The translations under genes and the position numbers were made by a program. Shown here one piece after another: positions 26,428 to 34,287 of a stretch of 64,000 nucleotides of DNA (positions are counted from its first letter, which is position 1; every line of letters begins with the position of its first letter). Under the pieces are notes generated by a model. It searched no databases and was not told where the DNA came from. It worked only from the letters and a program-made list of their open reading frames with translations. The DNA is from Nocardioidaceae bacterium (GTDB lineage Bacteria; Actinomycetota; Actinomycetes; Propionibacteriales; Nocardioidaceae), in NCBI GenBank assembly GCA_020636935.1, contig JACJWW010000001.1:62001-126000 (forward strand). Reading direction: 5' to 3'.

Positions 26428-26571
26428 CTCAAATCCATCCTTCGTGTGATTGGCCTGGTGGCCTGTTTTCCCTTGCAGAGATGAGGATTCTGGATTTTCA
26501 CCCACTCATGGGACTCAGCTTCAGATCCGTGGAAAACTCGTTGGGAAAAGTCCGATGTGGATGATTGCTGG

Positions 26572-27303
26572 TCATCGAAGAATGCTCATCGCGCTGAAGA
26601 GTCCTGCCACCATTGGCACGATCCCAAGCACCACGAAGGCCGGCAGCAGGCAAAGTCCAAGCGGGGCGGCCGCACGGACTTCCACGCTCTTGGCCCGCGC
26701 CTCGAGGTCAGCGACCTGCTGGTCACGAAGGTCTTTGGACAGTCGCTGCAAGACCATGCGCACAGGTACCCCTGACTCATGCGAGCGCAGCATTGCCCTG
26801 CAAAATGGCGCCAGCGCGGTGGGCGCGCCCTCCTCATGCCAGACGCGCTCAGGAGACAGGCCCAGAGCGATTCGTTGCTCGATCAAGGCGAGCTCCTCCG
26901 CCGCTGGCCCACCAACCGCCTCAGACACCTTGGGCAAGGCAGACTCCAGACTTGATCCCGCAGCGAGACAGGCCGCCAAGAGATCTACGGCCACCGGCAA
27001 ATCGGCCTGAAGTCGCTCACGGCGACGCACTTGTCTGGGGTCTTCAATCCGGCTGGCCACCCACCACAGCAGCATCGCGCCAAACAAGCCCGCCAGCATT
27101 CCTTTGGGTCCGCCAACAAAGCCCCAACCAGCCAAGAAGCCAAGTACTGCGATCAAGGGTCGCAGGCGCTGCACCGTCGGAGGACGAATCGGCTCGGAGG
27201 GGCCGACTCCTCGTTCGTTCTGTCCCCCGATCCCAACCTTGGGTCGTACGCCGATCAGGAGGATCGCTGCTGAGGAAAGCAGCGCTGCCACCAGCGCAAT
27301 CAT
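26572..27303 (-). CDS. Type II secretion F-domain protein, TadC-like
   Basis: Inner-membrane platform protein of 243 residues, with an N-terminal helix (LVAALLSSAAILLIG), a pair of central helices, then the cytoplasmic T2SSF domain with LPVAVDLLAACLAAGSSLESAL and a final membrane pair. Start ATG 27303 overlaps the TadB stop by four bases, so the two halves of the platform are co-translated. Equivalent to Rv3657c by position. Confidence 0.85.
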   Translation of the reverse strand: MIALVAALLSSAAILLIGVRPKVGIGGQNERGVGPSEPIRPPTVQRLRPLIAVLGFLAGWGFVGGPKGMLAGLFGAMLLWWVASRIEDPRQVRRRERLQADLPVAVDLLAACLAAGSSLESALPKVSEAVGGPAAEELALIEQRIALGLSPERVWHEEGAPTALAPFCRAMLRSHESGVPVRMVLQRLSKDLRDQQVADLEARAKSVEVRAAAPLGLCLLPAFVVLGIVPMVAGLFSAMSILR

Positions 27304-28076
27304 TGCTCCAGCACATTCATGGCAATGGCATCGAGCCAGAAGATCCCCGCAACCGTGAGCCCAGCACCCACAGACAGGCAACCAAGGCCAACCGAGGTCT
27401 GCAGGAGGAAATCGAAGGGCTCACCACCGATCCCCTGCCCCATCAACAAAACCCCCAACGGCAAGATCGCCAAGAGCTTCGACGTGGCCTTGGCGCCCGC
27501 CAACTCCGTCTCGATCAGACGGGTGATGCGCCGCTGGTTGCGTATTCCTTCTGCAGCTATCTCCAGCGCATCGGCCAAGCCCGAGCCGGTGGCGCTGGCC
27601 ACCTGCCAAGTGGCCGCGATCCGGCGCAGGGCAGCCCCACCTCGCTGGTTGGCCAACTCACGCATGGCTTCAGGAATGTCGGCCCCGACTTGTCCGGCCA
27701 TGGCCACAGGGGCGAATGGAGGCCATCGCTCAGCGACCCGCTCAAGGACCATCTGGTGTGGTTGGCCCACAGCAAGATCTGCTGCCATGGCCTCGCAGGC
27801 CTCCAGCACTCGACCCGCGAAGGCCGAGGCTGCCTTTGCCTCACGAGCACGCCGAAGGATGGTCAGAACAGACCAGCCCAGGCCCAAAACGACCAGTCCG
27901 AGCACCAGGCGCTGCCCACTGAGACGCGTCACCATGCCCAAGCCGATCAGGGTGACCGCAAGCCAGACTGACCCTCGCGACCACAGCGCAAATGGCCTGA
28001 TCGACCTCTCCGAGATCCGGGTTGGCCAGCAGAACAAGCAGGCCAAGGCTGCTGATCCAGCCGCAAGCGCAATCAT
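27300..28076 (-). CDS. Type II secretion F-domain protein, TadB-like
   Basis: Platform protein of 258 residues with N-terminal helices and a T2SSF domain (VLEACEAMAADLAVGQ, GSGLADALEIAAEGIRNQRRI), ending in two membrane helices. Overlaps the ATPase gene stop by four bases. Equivalent to Rv3658c. With TadC it forms the membrane platform that the TadA ATPase drives. Confidence 0.87.
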   Translation of the reverse strand: MIALAAGSAALACLFCWPTRISERSIRPFALWSRGSVWLAVTLIGLGMVTRLSGQRLVLGLVVLGLGWSVLTILRRAREAKAASAFAGRVLEACEAMAADLAVGQPHQMVLERVAERWPPFAPVAMAGQVGADIPEAMRELANQRGGAALRRIAATWQVASATGSGLADALEIAAEGIRNQRRITRLIETELAGAKATSKLLAILPLGVLLMGQGIGGEPFDFLLQTSVGLGCLSVGAGLTVAGIFWLDAIAMNVLEQ

Positions 28077-29224
28077 CTGTCCACCAACTCCCGGAGGAGG
28101 TCGATGCCCGGCCCCAAGGAGATCTGTCCGTCAACGAAGGTGACTGCCTGCTCAACGACTGCAACGGCATCCTCCCGTCTGACCAGGACCCCAATCTCCC
28201 GGATTAGGCGTTTACCCGAGCGAGTGCGCCCCAAGTGGATGACCACGTCAATCGCGGCAGCCATTTGGCTGTGGGCCGCCTGACGGTTGAGACCTGCCGC
28301 TAGTGCGAGACCCTCAAGCCTGGCTGGCACTTCGGTCGCTGAGTTGGCATGCACGGTGCCACATCCGCCCTCGTGACCGGTGTTCATCGCGGCCAGCATG
28401 TCAACAACCTCATCGCCCCTGACCTCGCCCACCACCAACCGGTCGGGCCGCATCCGCAAGGCCTGCTTGACGAGTGTGCGCATCGGGATCGCTCCGGCGC
28501 CTTCGATATTCGGCGGCCTGGCCTCCAACGCCACGATGTGCGGATGCTCGGGCCTCAACTCCGAGGCATCCTCCACGATCACCAGTCGGTCAGCTGGGTC
28601 GACCAAACTGAGCAAGGCGTTGAGCATTGTCGTCTTGCCTGTGCCGGTGCCGCCACTGATCATGAATGCGCAGCGGCTCGCCACAATCGCCCGCAGCAAC
28701 TCGACCGCCTCGCTGTGCACAGCACCCATCTCGACGAGCTCAGTCAGCGTGAAGACCCGAGCCGAAGGCACCCGGAGCGAGATCAGCGTGCCCGGGCGCG
28801 ACAGGGGCGCCAAGATCGCGTGAAACCGGGTGCCATCGGCCATCCTCAAGTCAACAAATGGAGAGGCATCATCGAGGCGACGTCCTCCGTTTGAGGCCAA
28901 TCTCGTGGCCAAACGGCGTACGGCGGCCTCGTCGGGGAAGCGCACCGAGGTGAGCTCAAGCCCAGCACCTCGCTCGACCCACACTTGCCCAGCACCGTTG
29001 ACCAGCACATCGGTCACGCCGGGCATGCGTAGCAATGGCTCCAGTGGGCCAGCGCCCACGATGTCAACGTGAAGGGCGTCGTGCACCGCCAGCACCGTGG
29101 CATCACCGACCGGCACACCTTGCCCTCGCAAGACCTCGGCCACCAGGGCTGGTGTCAAAGGCGCGGCATCGCGGGCCAATTGCTCACGGACCCCATCAAG
29201 CAGTTGCGGCGACAGCTCGACCAT
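28073..29224 (-). CDS. Tad pilus assembly ATPase (TadA/CpaF)
   Basis: Secretion ATPase of 383 residues. Walker A GGTGTGKTTML, Asp box IVEDASELRPEHPH, Walker B VGEVRGDEVVDML and the His box GGCGTVHANS are all present. Start ATG 29224 overlaps the previous stop (TGATG); an upstream TTG is less likely. Drives pilin polymerisation. Equivalent to Rv3659c. Confidence 0.93.
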   Translation of the reverse strand: MVELSPQLLDGVREQLARDAAPLTPALVAEVLRGQGVPVGDATVLAVHDALHVDIVGAGPLEPLLRMPGVTDVLVNGAGQVWVERGAGLELTSVRFPDEAAVRRLATRLASNGGRRLDDASPFVDLRMADGTRFHAILAPLSRPGTLISLRVPSARVFTLTELVEMGAVHSEAVELLRAIVASRCAFMISGGTGTGKTTMLNALLSLVDPADRLVIVEDASELRPEHPHIVALEARPPNIEGAGAIPMRTLVKQALRMRPDRLVVGEVRGDEVVDMLAAMNTGHEGGCGTVHANSATEVPARLEGLALAAGLNRQAAHSQMAAAIDVVIHLGRTRSGKRLIREIGVLVRREDAVAVVEQAVTFVDGQISLGPGIDLLRELVDR

Positions 29225-30276
29225 CAAGCGCCCCTGCAAAACTCATTGGCCAGGGCTTGCGCAGTGCGGGCCAAGGGCCCGCGGTGGCGGCGTACCGGCC
29301 CCGCACCCAAGTCGATGTCCTCGTCGAGGCCACGTTGGTTGCCCATCGAAGTGTGCAGCGGGATCTTGAGCGTCTGGGCCACTTCATGGGGAGCAACCAG
29401 ACCATTGCCACGGGTAATCAAGCGCGGAGTGCTGCGGCTGAACGGGAGTCGCTGGATGAGCCGCGACACCGAAGCCACTGCGGCGAGAGTCGTCGTGCTC
29501 ACCACGACCATCTCGTGGCAGCGTGCGATCGCCTCTTCACATGCGGGGTCAAGGTGGCGGGGCAAATCGATCACGACCATGTCGAAGCCACGGCTACCTG
29601 CATCAATGACTCTGCGGATGGCATCAGGAGTCAAGCTCACCGACCCCGTTTGCGGGAAGCACATCAGACTCAACCCATCGTCATTGAGCAATGAGTCACG
29701 CATCGACCAACCACTCAACCGGCCATGCACGCCGACCAATGAATCCCACCGGGCACCTTCGGCGAACTCAAGGCCGAACAAACGATCGGAACCGGCTCCC
29801 AGTGGATCGGCATCGATCAGCAGCGTCGGTTGGGTCCAGCTGCTCACGCGCGCCAATGCCGCAGCAAGGACCGATGCTCCTGCGCCACCTGCGCCACCGA
29901 TGACCCCAACGACAACTGCAGGCGGGTTGGTGCCCTCACCGACATTGGACAGGGTCTCCAGAAGCAGGCTCGGCGAGCCTGCCAGGTCGATCAGACTCTG
30001 CGCTCCGATCGCCAGCGCTTGAGCAAAAGCCTCACTGCCTGGCGCTCCATTGCTCAACACATGGACATCATTGCGACGCGGCGGCGCAACCTGGGCGCAA
30101 GCAGAGGCCAGATCAACCCCGACCAAGATCACCCCGAAGCCACTCCACAAGCGAAGTGCATCCGATGGGGTTGCCACCAAGAGCGGATCAACTCCAGCTG
30201 CTGCGGCAAGCCGCAGTACTTCCCTGGCAAGGGATTGATCGGCAGTGACCAACATTGCCTGGCTGTCTTGAGTCAT
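29224..30276 (-). CDS. CpaE/SSD-like Tad locus protein with MinD-type ATPase fold
   Basis: Protein of 350 residues, the same length as Rv3660c. An N-terminal receiver-like domain precedes a MinD/ParA fold whose P-loop reads GGAGGAGASVLAAALA, lacking both lysines of the normal deviant Walker A, as is usual in this family. Likely positions the pilus machine; the mycobacterial relative affects septum placement. Start ATG 30276. First gene of the Tad operon, divergent from the HAD gene. Confidence 0.82.
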   Translation of the reverse strand: MTQDSQAMLVTADQSLAREVLRLAAAAGVDPLLVATPSDALRLWSGFGVILVGVDLASACAQVAPPRRNDVHVLSNGAPGSEAFAQALAIGAQSLIDLAGSPSLLLETLSNVGEGTNPPAVVVGVIGGAGGAGASVLAAALARVSSWTQPTLLIDADPLGAGSDRLFGLEFAEGARWDSLVGVHGRLSGWSMRDSLLNDDGLSLMCFPQTGSVSLTPDAIRRVIDAGSRGFDMVVIDLPRHLDPACEEAIARCHEMVVVSTTTLAAVASVSRLIQRLPFSRSTPRLITRGNGLVAPHEVAQTLKIPLHTSMGNQRGLDEDIDLGAGPVRRHRGPLARTAQALANEFCRGA

Positions 30277-30418
30277 GCAGGCAATTTGCATCCAAACGAC
30301 TGGCCGGCGCTTCCTCAAGGCTCTTCCTGTGGATAGAGCCAGTGGAAAACCCGTCCTGTGGACATCAACCGGGCAACCGGCTAGGACCCAAACCCCCGCA
30401 TTCAATGGGTTTTATTCC

Positions 30419-30424
30419 TACAAT
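30419..30424 (+). promoter_or_regulatory. -10 box of leaderless promoter (HAD gene)
   Basis: TACAAT, six bases (CAACAC), then ATG 30431. No ribosome site. Confidence 0.65.
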
Positions 30425-30430
30425 CAACAC

Positions 30431-31216
30431 ATGTCGTCGAGTCCGGCTCGCACGGCAGCGTTCTTTGATCTGGACAAAACCATCATCGCCAAATCAAGCA
30501 CGCTGGCGTTCAGCACGAAGTTCCAAGCAGGCGGTCTGCTCAGCAGACGCGCCATGTTGCGCTCGGCCTATGCCCAACTTCTCTTCCGCATCGGCGGCGC
30601 CGACCACGACCAAATGGAGAAGATCCGACAGTTCATGTCAGACCAAGTGCGCGGTTGGGATGTCGGTACGGTCCGCGAGATCGTCGCCGACACCCTGCAT
30701 CACGTCGTCAAGCCGTTGGTGTACGACGAAGCTGTGCAGCTGATCGAGGATCATCAGGCTGCGGGCCGCGATGTGATCATCGTGTCGACGAGCGGCTCCG
30801 AAGTCGTCGAGCCGATCGGCGAGATGCTCGGCGTGGATCACGTGATCGCCACCAAGCTCGAAGAGGTCGACGGCCACTACACCGGCGAGATCGAGTACTA
30901 CGCCTACGCCGGCTACAAGGCCAAGGCAATGAAGCAATTGGCAGATGAACGTGGTTATGACCTGGAGGCTTGCTATGCCTACAGCGACTCGATCACCGAC
31001 GTGCCGATGCTGGAGTCGGTGGGGCATCCGTTTGCGGTGAACCCCGACAAGGATTTGCGTGCCGTGGCCAAGGAAAACCAGTGGCCGATCCTCGTTTTCA
31101 CCAAGCCAGTCGCGTTGCGCTCAAGGGTGCCAGCGAAGCCCACGCTGGCTGCTCTGGCTGTTGGTGGAGCGGTCGCGGGAGCTGTGTGGTTGACCCGCAA
31201 ACGGCGCGTGGTTTAG
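30431..31216 (+). CDS. HAD-IB family phosphatase (SerB-like, Rv3661 type)
   Basis: Phosphohydrolase of 261 residues: motif I DLDKT (13-17), motif II IVSTSGSE, Lys and motif III in YSDSITDVPMLESVGHP. The C-terminus has a hydrophobic segment (LAALAVGGAVAGAVWL) followed by KRRVV, so it may be membrane-anchored at its end. The family includes phosphoserine phosphatase-like and lysophosphatidate-like enzymes; substrate unknown. Stands next to the candidate Ms1 RNA as in mycobacteria. Confidence 0.88.
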   Translation: MSSSPARTAAFFDLDKTIIAKSSTLAFSTKFQAGGLLSRRAMLRSAYAQLLFRIGGADHDQMEKIRQFMSDQVRGWDVGTVREIVADTLHHVVKPLVYDEAVQLIEDHQAAGRDVIIVSTSGSEVVEPIGEMLGVDHVIATKLEEVDGHYTGEIEYYAYAGYKAKAMKQLADERGYDLEACYAYSDSITDVPMLESVGHPFAVNPDKDLRAVAKENQWPILVFTKPVALRSRVPAKPTLAALAVGGAVAGAVWLTRKRRVV

Positions 31217-31279
31217 CCCCTAGTTCTTGGCAAAAGTCAAGCCTTGTATTGCCTTGGTCTGCGGGGTACAAAGGTATTA

Positions 31280-31443
31280 GAACTAAAGAGCGCAGACGGC
31301 CCGGAACTCACGCGGCGACCTACCCTTCCAAACAGGGCGCAGGCTGACCGGATACTCCGGCAGCGGCATACGGATATTGCACGCTTGGTCATCGGGCCGA
31401 TCTGAAAGCGGCACTGGGATTCGTCCCGGTGCCGCTTGTTTTT
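31280..31443 (+). ncRNA. Candidate Ms1-like (MTS2823) 6S-type small RNA
   Basis: The 340-bp gap between the HAD gene and the lipoprotein gene has no protein gene but shows a structured RNA. A long-range helix pairs AGACGGCCCG (31294-31303) with CGGGCCG-A-TCT (31393-31403), enclosing small hairpins such as CCGGA-TAC-TCCGG, and is followed at once by a strong terminator. Promoter-like TTGTAT (31244-31249), 17 bases, TACAAA (31267-31272) or the nearby TATTAG lie upstream. In M. tuberculosis the RNA-polymerase-binding RNA MTS2823/Ms1 occupies exactly this slot between Rv3661 and Rv3662c homologues. The 5' end is a guess. Confidence 0.55.
31406..31443 (+). terminator. Intrinsic terminator with UUCG tetraloop
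   Basis: Fourteen-bp stem (31406-31419 with 31424-31437, one G-T pair) capped by TTCG and followed by GTTTTTGA. The strongest terminator in the window. Confidence 0.9.
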
Positions 31444-31556
31444 GACTGTCGACTTGTGCTGCTGGGCGCATGTTCGCGCTCGTCCACAATTAGTCATTTG
31501 ATGACGAATCAAACAATTCTCTTTTGCCTAGGCTCCCGAGCCGCCATGCTGAGCCA

Positions 31557-32528
31557 ATGATTTTGACCTCGAACCAAAAATTGCTCACCCCACTGATCAC
31601 GCTCGCGAGCGTGCTCGCGTTGGCGCTGACGGCATGTGGCTCTTCAGAGCCCAAGTCGAAGCAGGCTGATGCCAAGTCCGTCAGCAAACCCGCTGCCAGC
31701 GCCGTGGCCACCGCACAGAAACAACTCATGTCTGCAGATCGCGCCTACAACAAAACCATGTCTGAGTTGAGCCAAAGGACGGAAACGACCATGGCTGATC
31801 AGATCGACACCATCCGCCAAGCACGCACGGCAGTGTTTGACTACGACGCAGCTGTGCGCAAGATCAAGATGCCAGAGACTGCCACCACCGAGGTCAATGC
31901 CTTCCTGACCGCGTCTGCTGACCTGATCGCCAAGTACGACGCACAAAGCGCGGTCACGACTGCGGATGCCTTCAAGTCCGCAAACGCAGCAACAACTACC
32001 GCCTACGCTGCATTTACTGAGGCAGTTTCGTCACTGAGCGACAAGATCGGCGCATTGGCGGAAGAGGAGTCAAAGCCAAAGACCCAACAAGTTGAGATCC
32101 AAGCCGACTATGTGATCGAAGAGGGCGGCAAACAGCTCATCGACGATGCCGCGGCCTGGCGAGATGATCTTCTTGAGATCGGATCGAAGAATGCCGTCGA
32201 CGAGGTGGCCGGCGGCAGCCACCTGATCGTGGAGTCGTGGCGCGCAGCGCTGCCCAACCTGAGCGTCCAACTCGTGGGCTATGGAGTGGTCGCTCCGCCA
32301 AACGGCCTCTCGGGACACACGGTCCTTGCCGTGGATCCAAAGGAGTCGCCAAGCTCGAAGAACCCGAACTACCTTGCCTTCGCGGTCAAGGATCGTCATG
32401 GCGTCTGCGCCGGTGGCGTCCTGATCGGCTATCCGGCGCCCGACAAGGCAGAGAAGGTCGAGTTGGCTGAAGGCACTGCTTGCAGTGGCGAAGAGGTGGC
32501 CAAGAAGGCCGGCTACTTCAATGAGTGA
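31557..32528 (+). CDS. Lipoprotein of unknown function
   Basis: Predicted 323-residue lipoprotein. The signal peptide ends in the lipobox ALTAC (Cys near residue 22), followed by a Lys/Ser/Ala-rich linker. Residues about 50-170 are helical and charged (AYNKTMSELSQRTETTMADQID), possibly a coiled coil; the C-terminal part (NYLAFAVKDRHGVCAGGVLIGYPAPDK) is globular with two cysteines. I recognise no family. The start is ATG 31557; no clear ribosome site. Confidence 0.7.
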   Translation: MILTSNQKLLTPLITLASVLALALTACGSSEPKSKQADAKSVSKPAASAVATAQKQLMSADRAYNKTMSELSQRTETTMADQIDTIRQARTAVFDYDAAVRKIKMPETATTEVNAFLTASADLIAKYDAQSAVTTADAFKSANAATTTAYAAFTEAVSSLSDKIGALAEEESKPKTQQVEIQADYVIEEGGKQLIDDAAAWRDDLLEIGSKNAVDEVAGGSHLIVESWRAALPNLSVQLVGYGVVAPPNGLSGHTVLAVDPKESPSSKNPNYLAFAVKDRHGVCAGGVLIGYPAPDKAEKVELAEGTACSGEEVAKKAGYFNE

Positions 32529-32549
32529 CCCACAGTAGCCAAACGATCT

Positions 32550-32578
32550 GCCCGCCCTCGACCTCCGTCAGGGCGGGC
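32550..32578. terminator. Hairpin between convergent genes
   Basis: Nine-bp stem GCCCGCCCT/AGGGCGGGC with an 11-base loop, between the ends of the lipoprotein gene and the Rv3662c-like gene. It lacks a U-tract on either side, so termination is inferred from position. Confidence 0.6.
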
Positions 32579-32584
32579 CGATTG

Positions 32585-33304
32585 CTAGTTGGCGACCGGA
32601 CTCAACTCCGCGCCTTTGGCCTGGGCGTCAGCCACATAAAGCAACCAGGCGTGCAGCCCTGCCTGACCACCCTCACGCAACCCCCGCAGGTGTGACTCAT
32701 AGCCAGGACGCAGCGCCAAGTGCCCTGCTTCGGGTACGACAACCGACGCCGGGTCGACACCGGTGGCCACCATCAACAAGCGCTCGGCAGCCCGCGCCAC
32801 GATGCCATTGTGTGAGGCAAACGGAGCCGCGGTAATCAGCTCGCCATGCGCGATGGCCGCTTGCAGCAGGCCCGGCACCTTGGTCTGGGTGAGCGCTTGG
32901 GAGAGCTCTTGAATGCGCCTGGATGCGTCTTCCGTGATCGCTCGCCCCAAGCGGGACTCGTCAATCACCCCTTTGGCGGCCACCGCGTGAAGCCGGGCGA
33001 AGGCCTGCAACGGCGCATGCTTGACGGTCGGCACGAGAGCCAATACCTCAGTGGAGACGCGAAGGGCAGCTTGACCGATCTCATCAGCCTCACCAGACGC
33101 CAGGTCTTCCAACGAAGACTGCGATCCCTCAAGAACGGCGGATGCGTGCGCACCCTGCAACAGACTCTGGGCAGTCTGCTCCGGCGTCGTACGGCGTCGT
33201 CCCCGATCAACCAGCAGTGAATCGATGCCATCACGAGTGCCGGCATAACCAGACGGGATGCCCTCCAGGGCAGCCAGCCAGGCAAAGGGGTCAGAGTCGG
33301 TCAT
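32585..33304 (-). CDS. Rv3662c-like, degenerate Fic-type protein
   Basis: Protein of 239 residues. AAPFASHNGIVARAAERLLM resembles the Fic core HPFxxGNGRxxR, but the catalytic His and the GNGR pair are altered, so AMP-transfer activity is doubtful. It has the same place as Rv3662c, which is likewise atypical. Start ATG 33304 has TAGCGT eight bases upstream, nearly leaderless. Divergent from the methyltransferase gene. Confidence 0.6.
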   Translation of the reverse strand: MTDSDPFAWLAALEGIPSGYAGTRDGIDSLLVDRGRRRTTPEQTAQSLLQGAHASAVLEGSQSSLEDLASGEADEIGQAALRVSTEVLALVPTVKHAPLQAFARLHAVAAKGVIDESRLGRAITEDASRRIQELSQALTQTKVPGLLQAAIAHGELITAAPFASHNGIVARAAERLLMVATGVDPASVVVPEAGHLALRPGYESHLRGLREGGQAGLHAWLLYVADAQAKGAELSPVAN

Positions 33305-33384
33305 GGTCAAAGACGCTATCTGGTGCGACTGTTGAGCCAGCAATCGGCTGATCCGCGAACTGGCTCACCTATAGTCGAGCCAAG

Positions 33385-34224
33385 ATGAGTGATGCGAACA
33401 CCCCACAGGCATATGAGTCAGGCAGACCTGACTATCCGGTTGCGGCTGTCGAATGGCTCATCGGCCCCAACCCACAAGACATATTGGAGTTGGGCTCAGG
33501 CACCGGCAAACTCACCCGGACGCTGCTCGAGCTGGGCCACAAAGTCACCTCGCTCGATCCGATCCCCCAGATGCTCAGCGAGCAGTCACGACACTTGACC
33601 ACTCCCATGGCGGTAGCCCGCGCCGAACAGATCCCCCTGCCCTCACGCAGTATCGACGTGGTCGTGTGCGCTCAGAGCTTCCATTTGTTCGACCAGTTAT
33701 TGGCACTCCCTGAGATCACCCGTGTCCTTCGCCCCGGCGGAAGGCTGGCTCTGGTCTGCAATGTGCGTGATCTACGGGTGCCTTGGGTGCGCAAACTCAG
33801 CAACTTGATCGGGGTGGAGACTCACGAAGGCCTCACCGACTCCGTCATCGATTGCCCGACCTTCGCCGAGCTGGAGACCGCGGAATTCAAACACTGGCAG
33901 ACCCACACTTCTGCCACACTGAGCGACTTGGTCAAGTCCGACTCAGACAGGGCGCTGCCTGTCGACGAGCTTGATGCCTTGATCAGTCAGGTGCGCGCTC
34001 TCTATGACTCCTACGGGCGAGGTCCCGATGGTTTGAAGATGCCGTTCACGACTCATGCCTACCGGGCACGAGTGCAACATCTCCAGGCTCCACCAACGCC
34101 CTACCCCGAAGAGCTCACGAAGCCAGCAGGGCTGCCAACCACCCCCGATCCAGCCAGCGAGGACACCATCCAAGTGCCCTTGCCCCCCGAAGACCCAGGC
34201 ACGGTCCTGGTTGACTTCCACTAG
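33385..34224 (+). CDS. Class I SAM-dependent methyltransferase
   Basis: Methyltransferase_11-type enzyme of 279 residues. SAM motif I ILELGSGTGKLTRTLLELG, acidic SLDPIPQML, and motif IV VVCAQSFHLFD are present. The last 60 residues are proline-rich with no clear fold (PPTPYPEELTKPAGLPTTPD). Substrate unknown. A TATAGT box ends nine bases before ATG 33385, so the leader is only a few bases. Confidence 0.85.
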   Translation: MSDANTPQAYESGRPDYPVAAVEWLIGPNPQDILELGSGTGKLTRTLLELGHKVTSLDPIPQMLSEQSRHLTTPMAVARAEQIPLPSRSIDVVVCAQSFHLFDQLLALPEITRVLRPGGRLALVCNVRDLRVPWVRKLSNLIGVETHEGLTDSVIDCPTFAELETAEFKHWQTHTSATLSDLVKSDSDRALPVDELDALISQVRALYDSYGRGPDGLKMPFTTHAYRARVQHLQAPPTPYPEELTKPAGLPTTPDPASEDTIQVPLPPEDPGTVLVDFH

Positions 34225-34275
34225 TCAGACATTCACGAACCACCGCGTACCCTCGTGACTTGGGCCACTTCGCGG

Positions 34276-34281
34276 TAAGTT
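34276..34281 (+). promoter_or_regulatory. -10 box of leaderless promoter (acs)
   Basis: TAAGTT, six bases (CGGATC), then ATG 34288. No ribosome site. Confidence 0.55.
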
Positions 34282-34287
34282 CGGATC

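Noticed and set aside
26613..27971. 452-residue open frame opposite the Tad platform genes
   Set aside because: Antisense of three well-supported Tad genes; Pro/Arg/Gln-rich composition without motifs.
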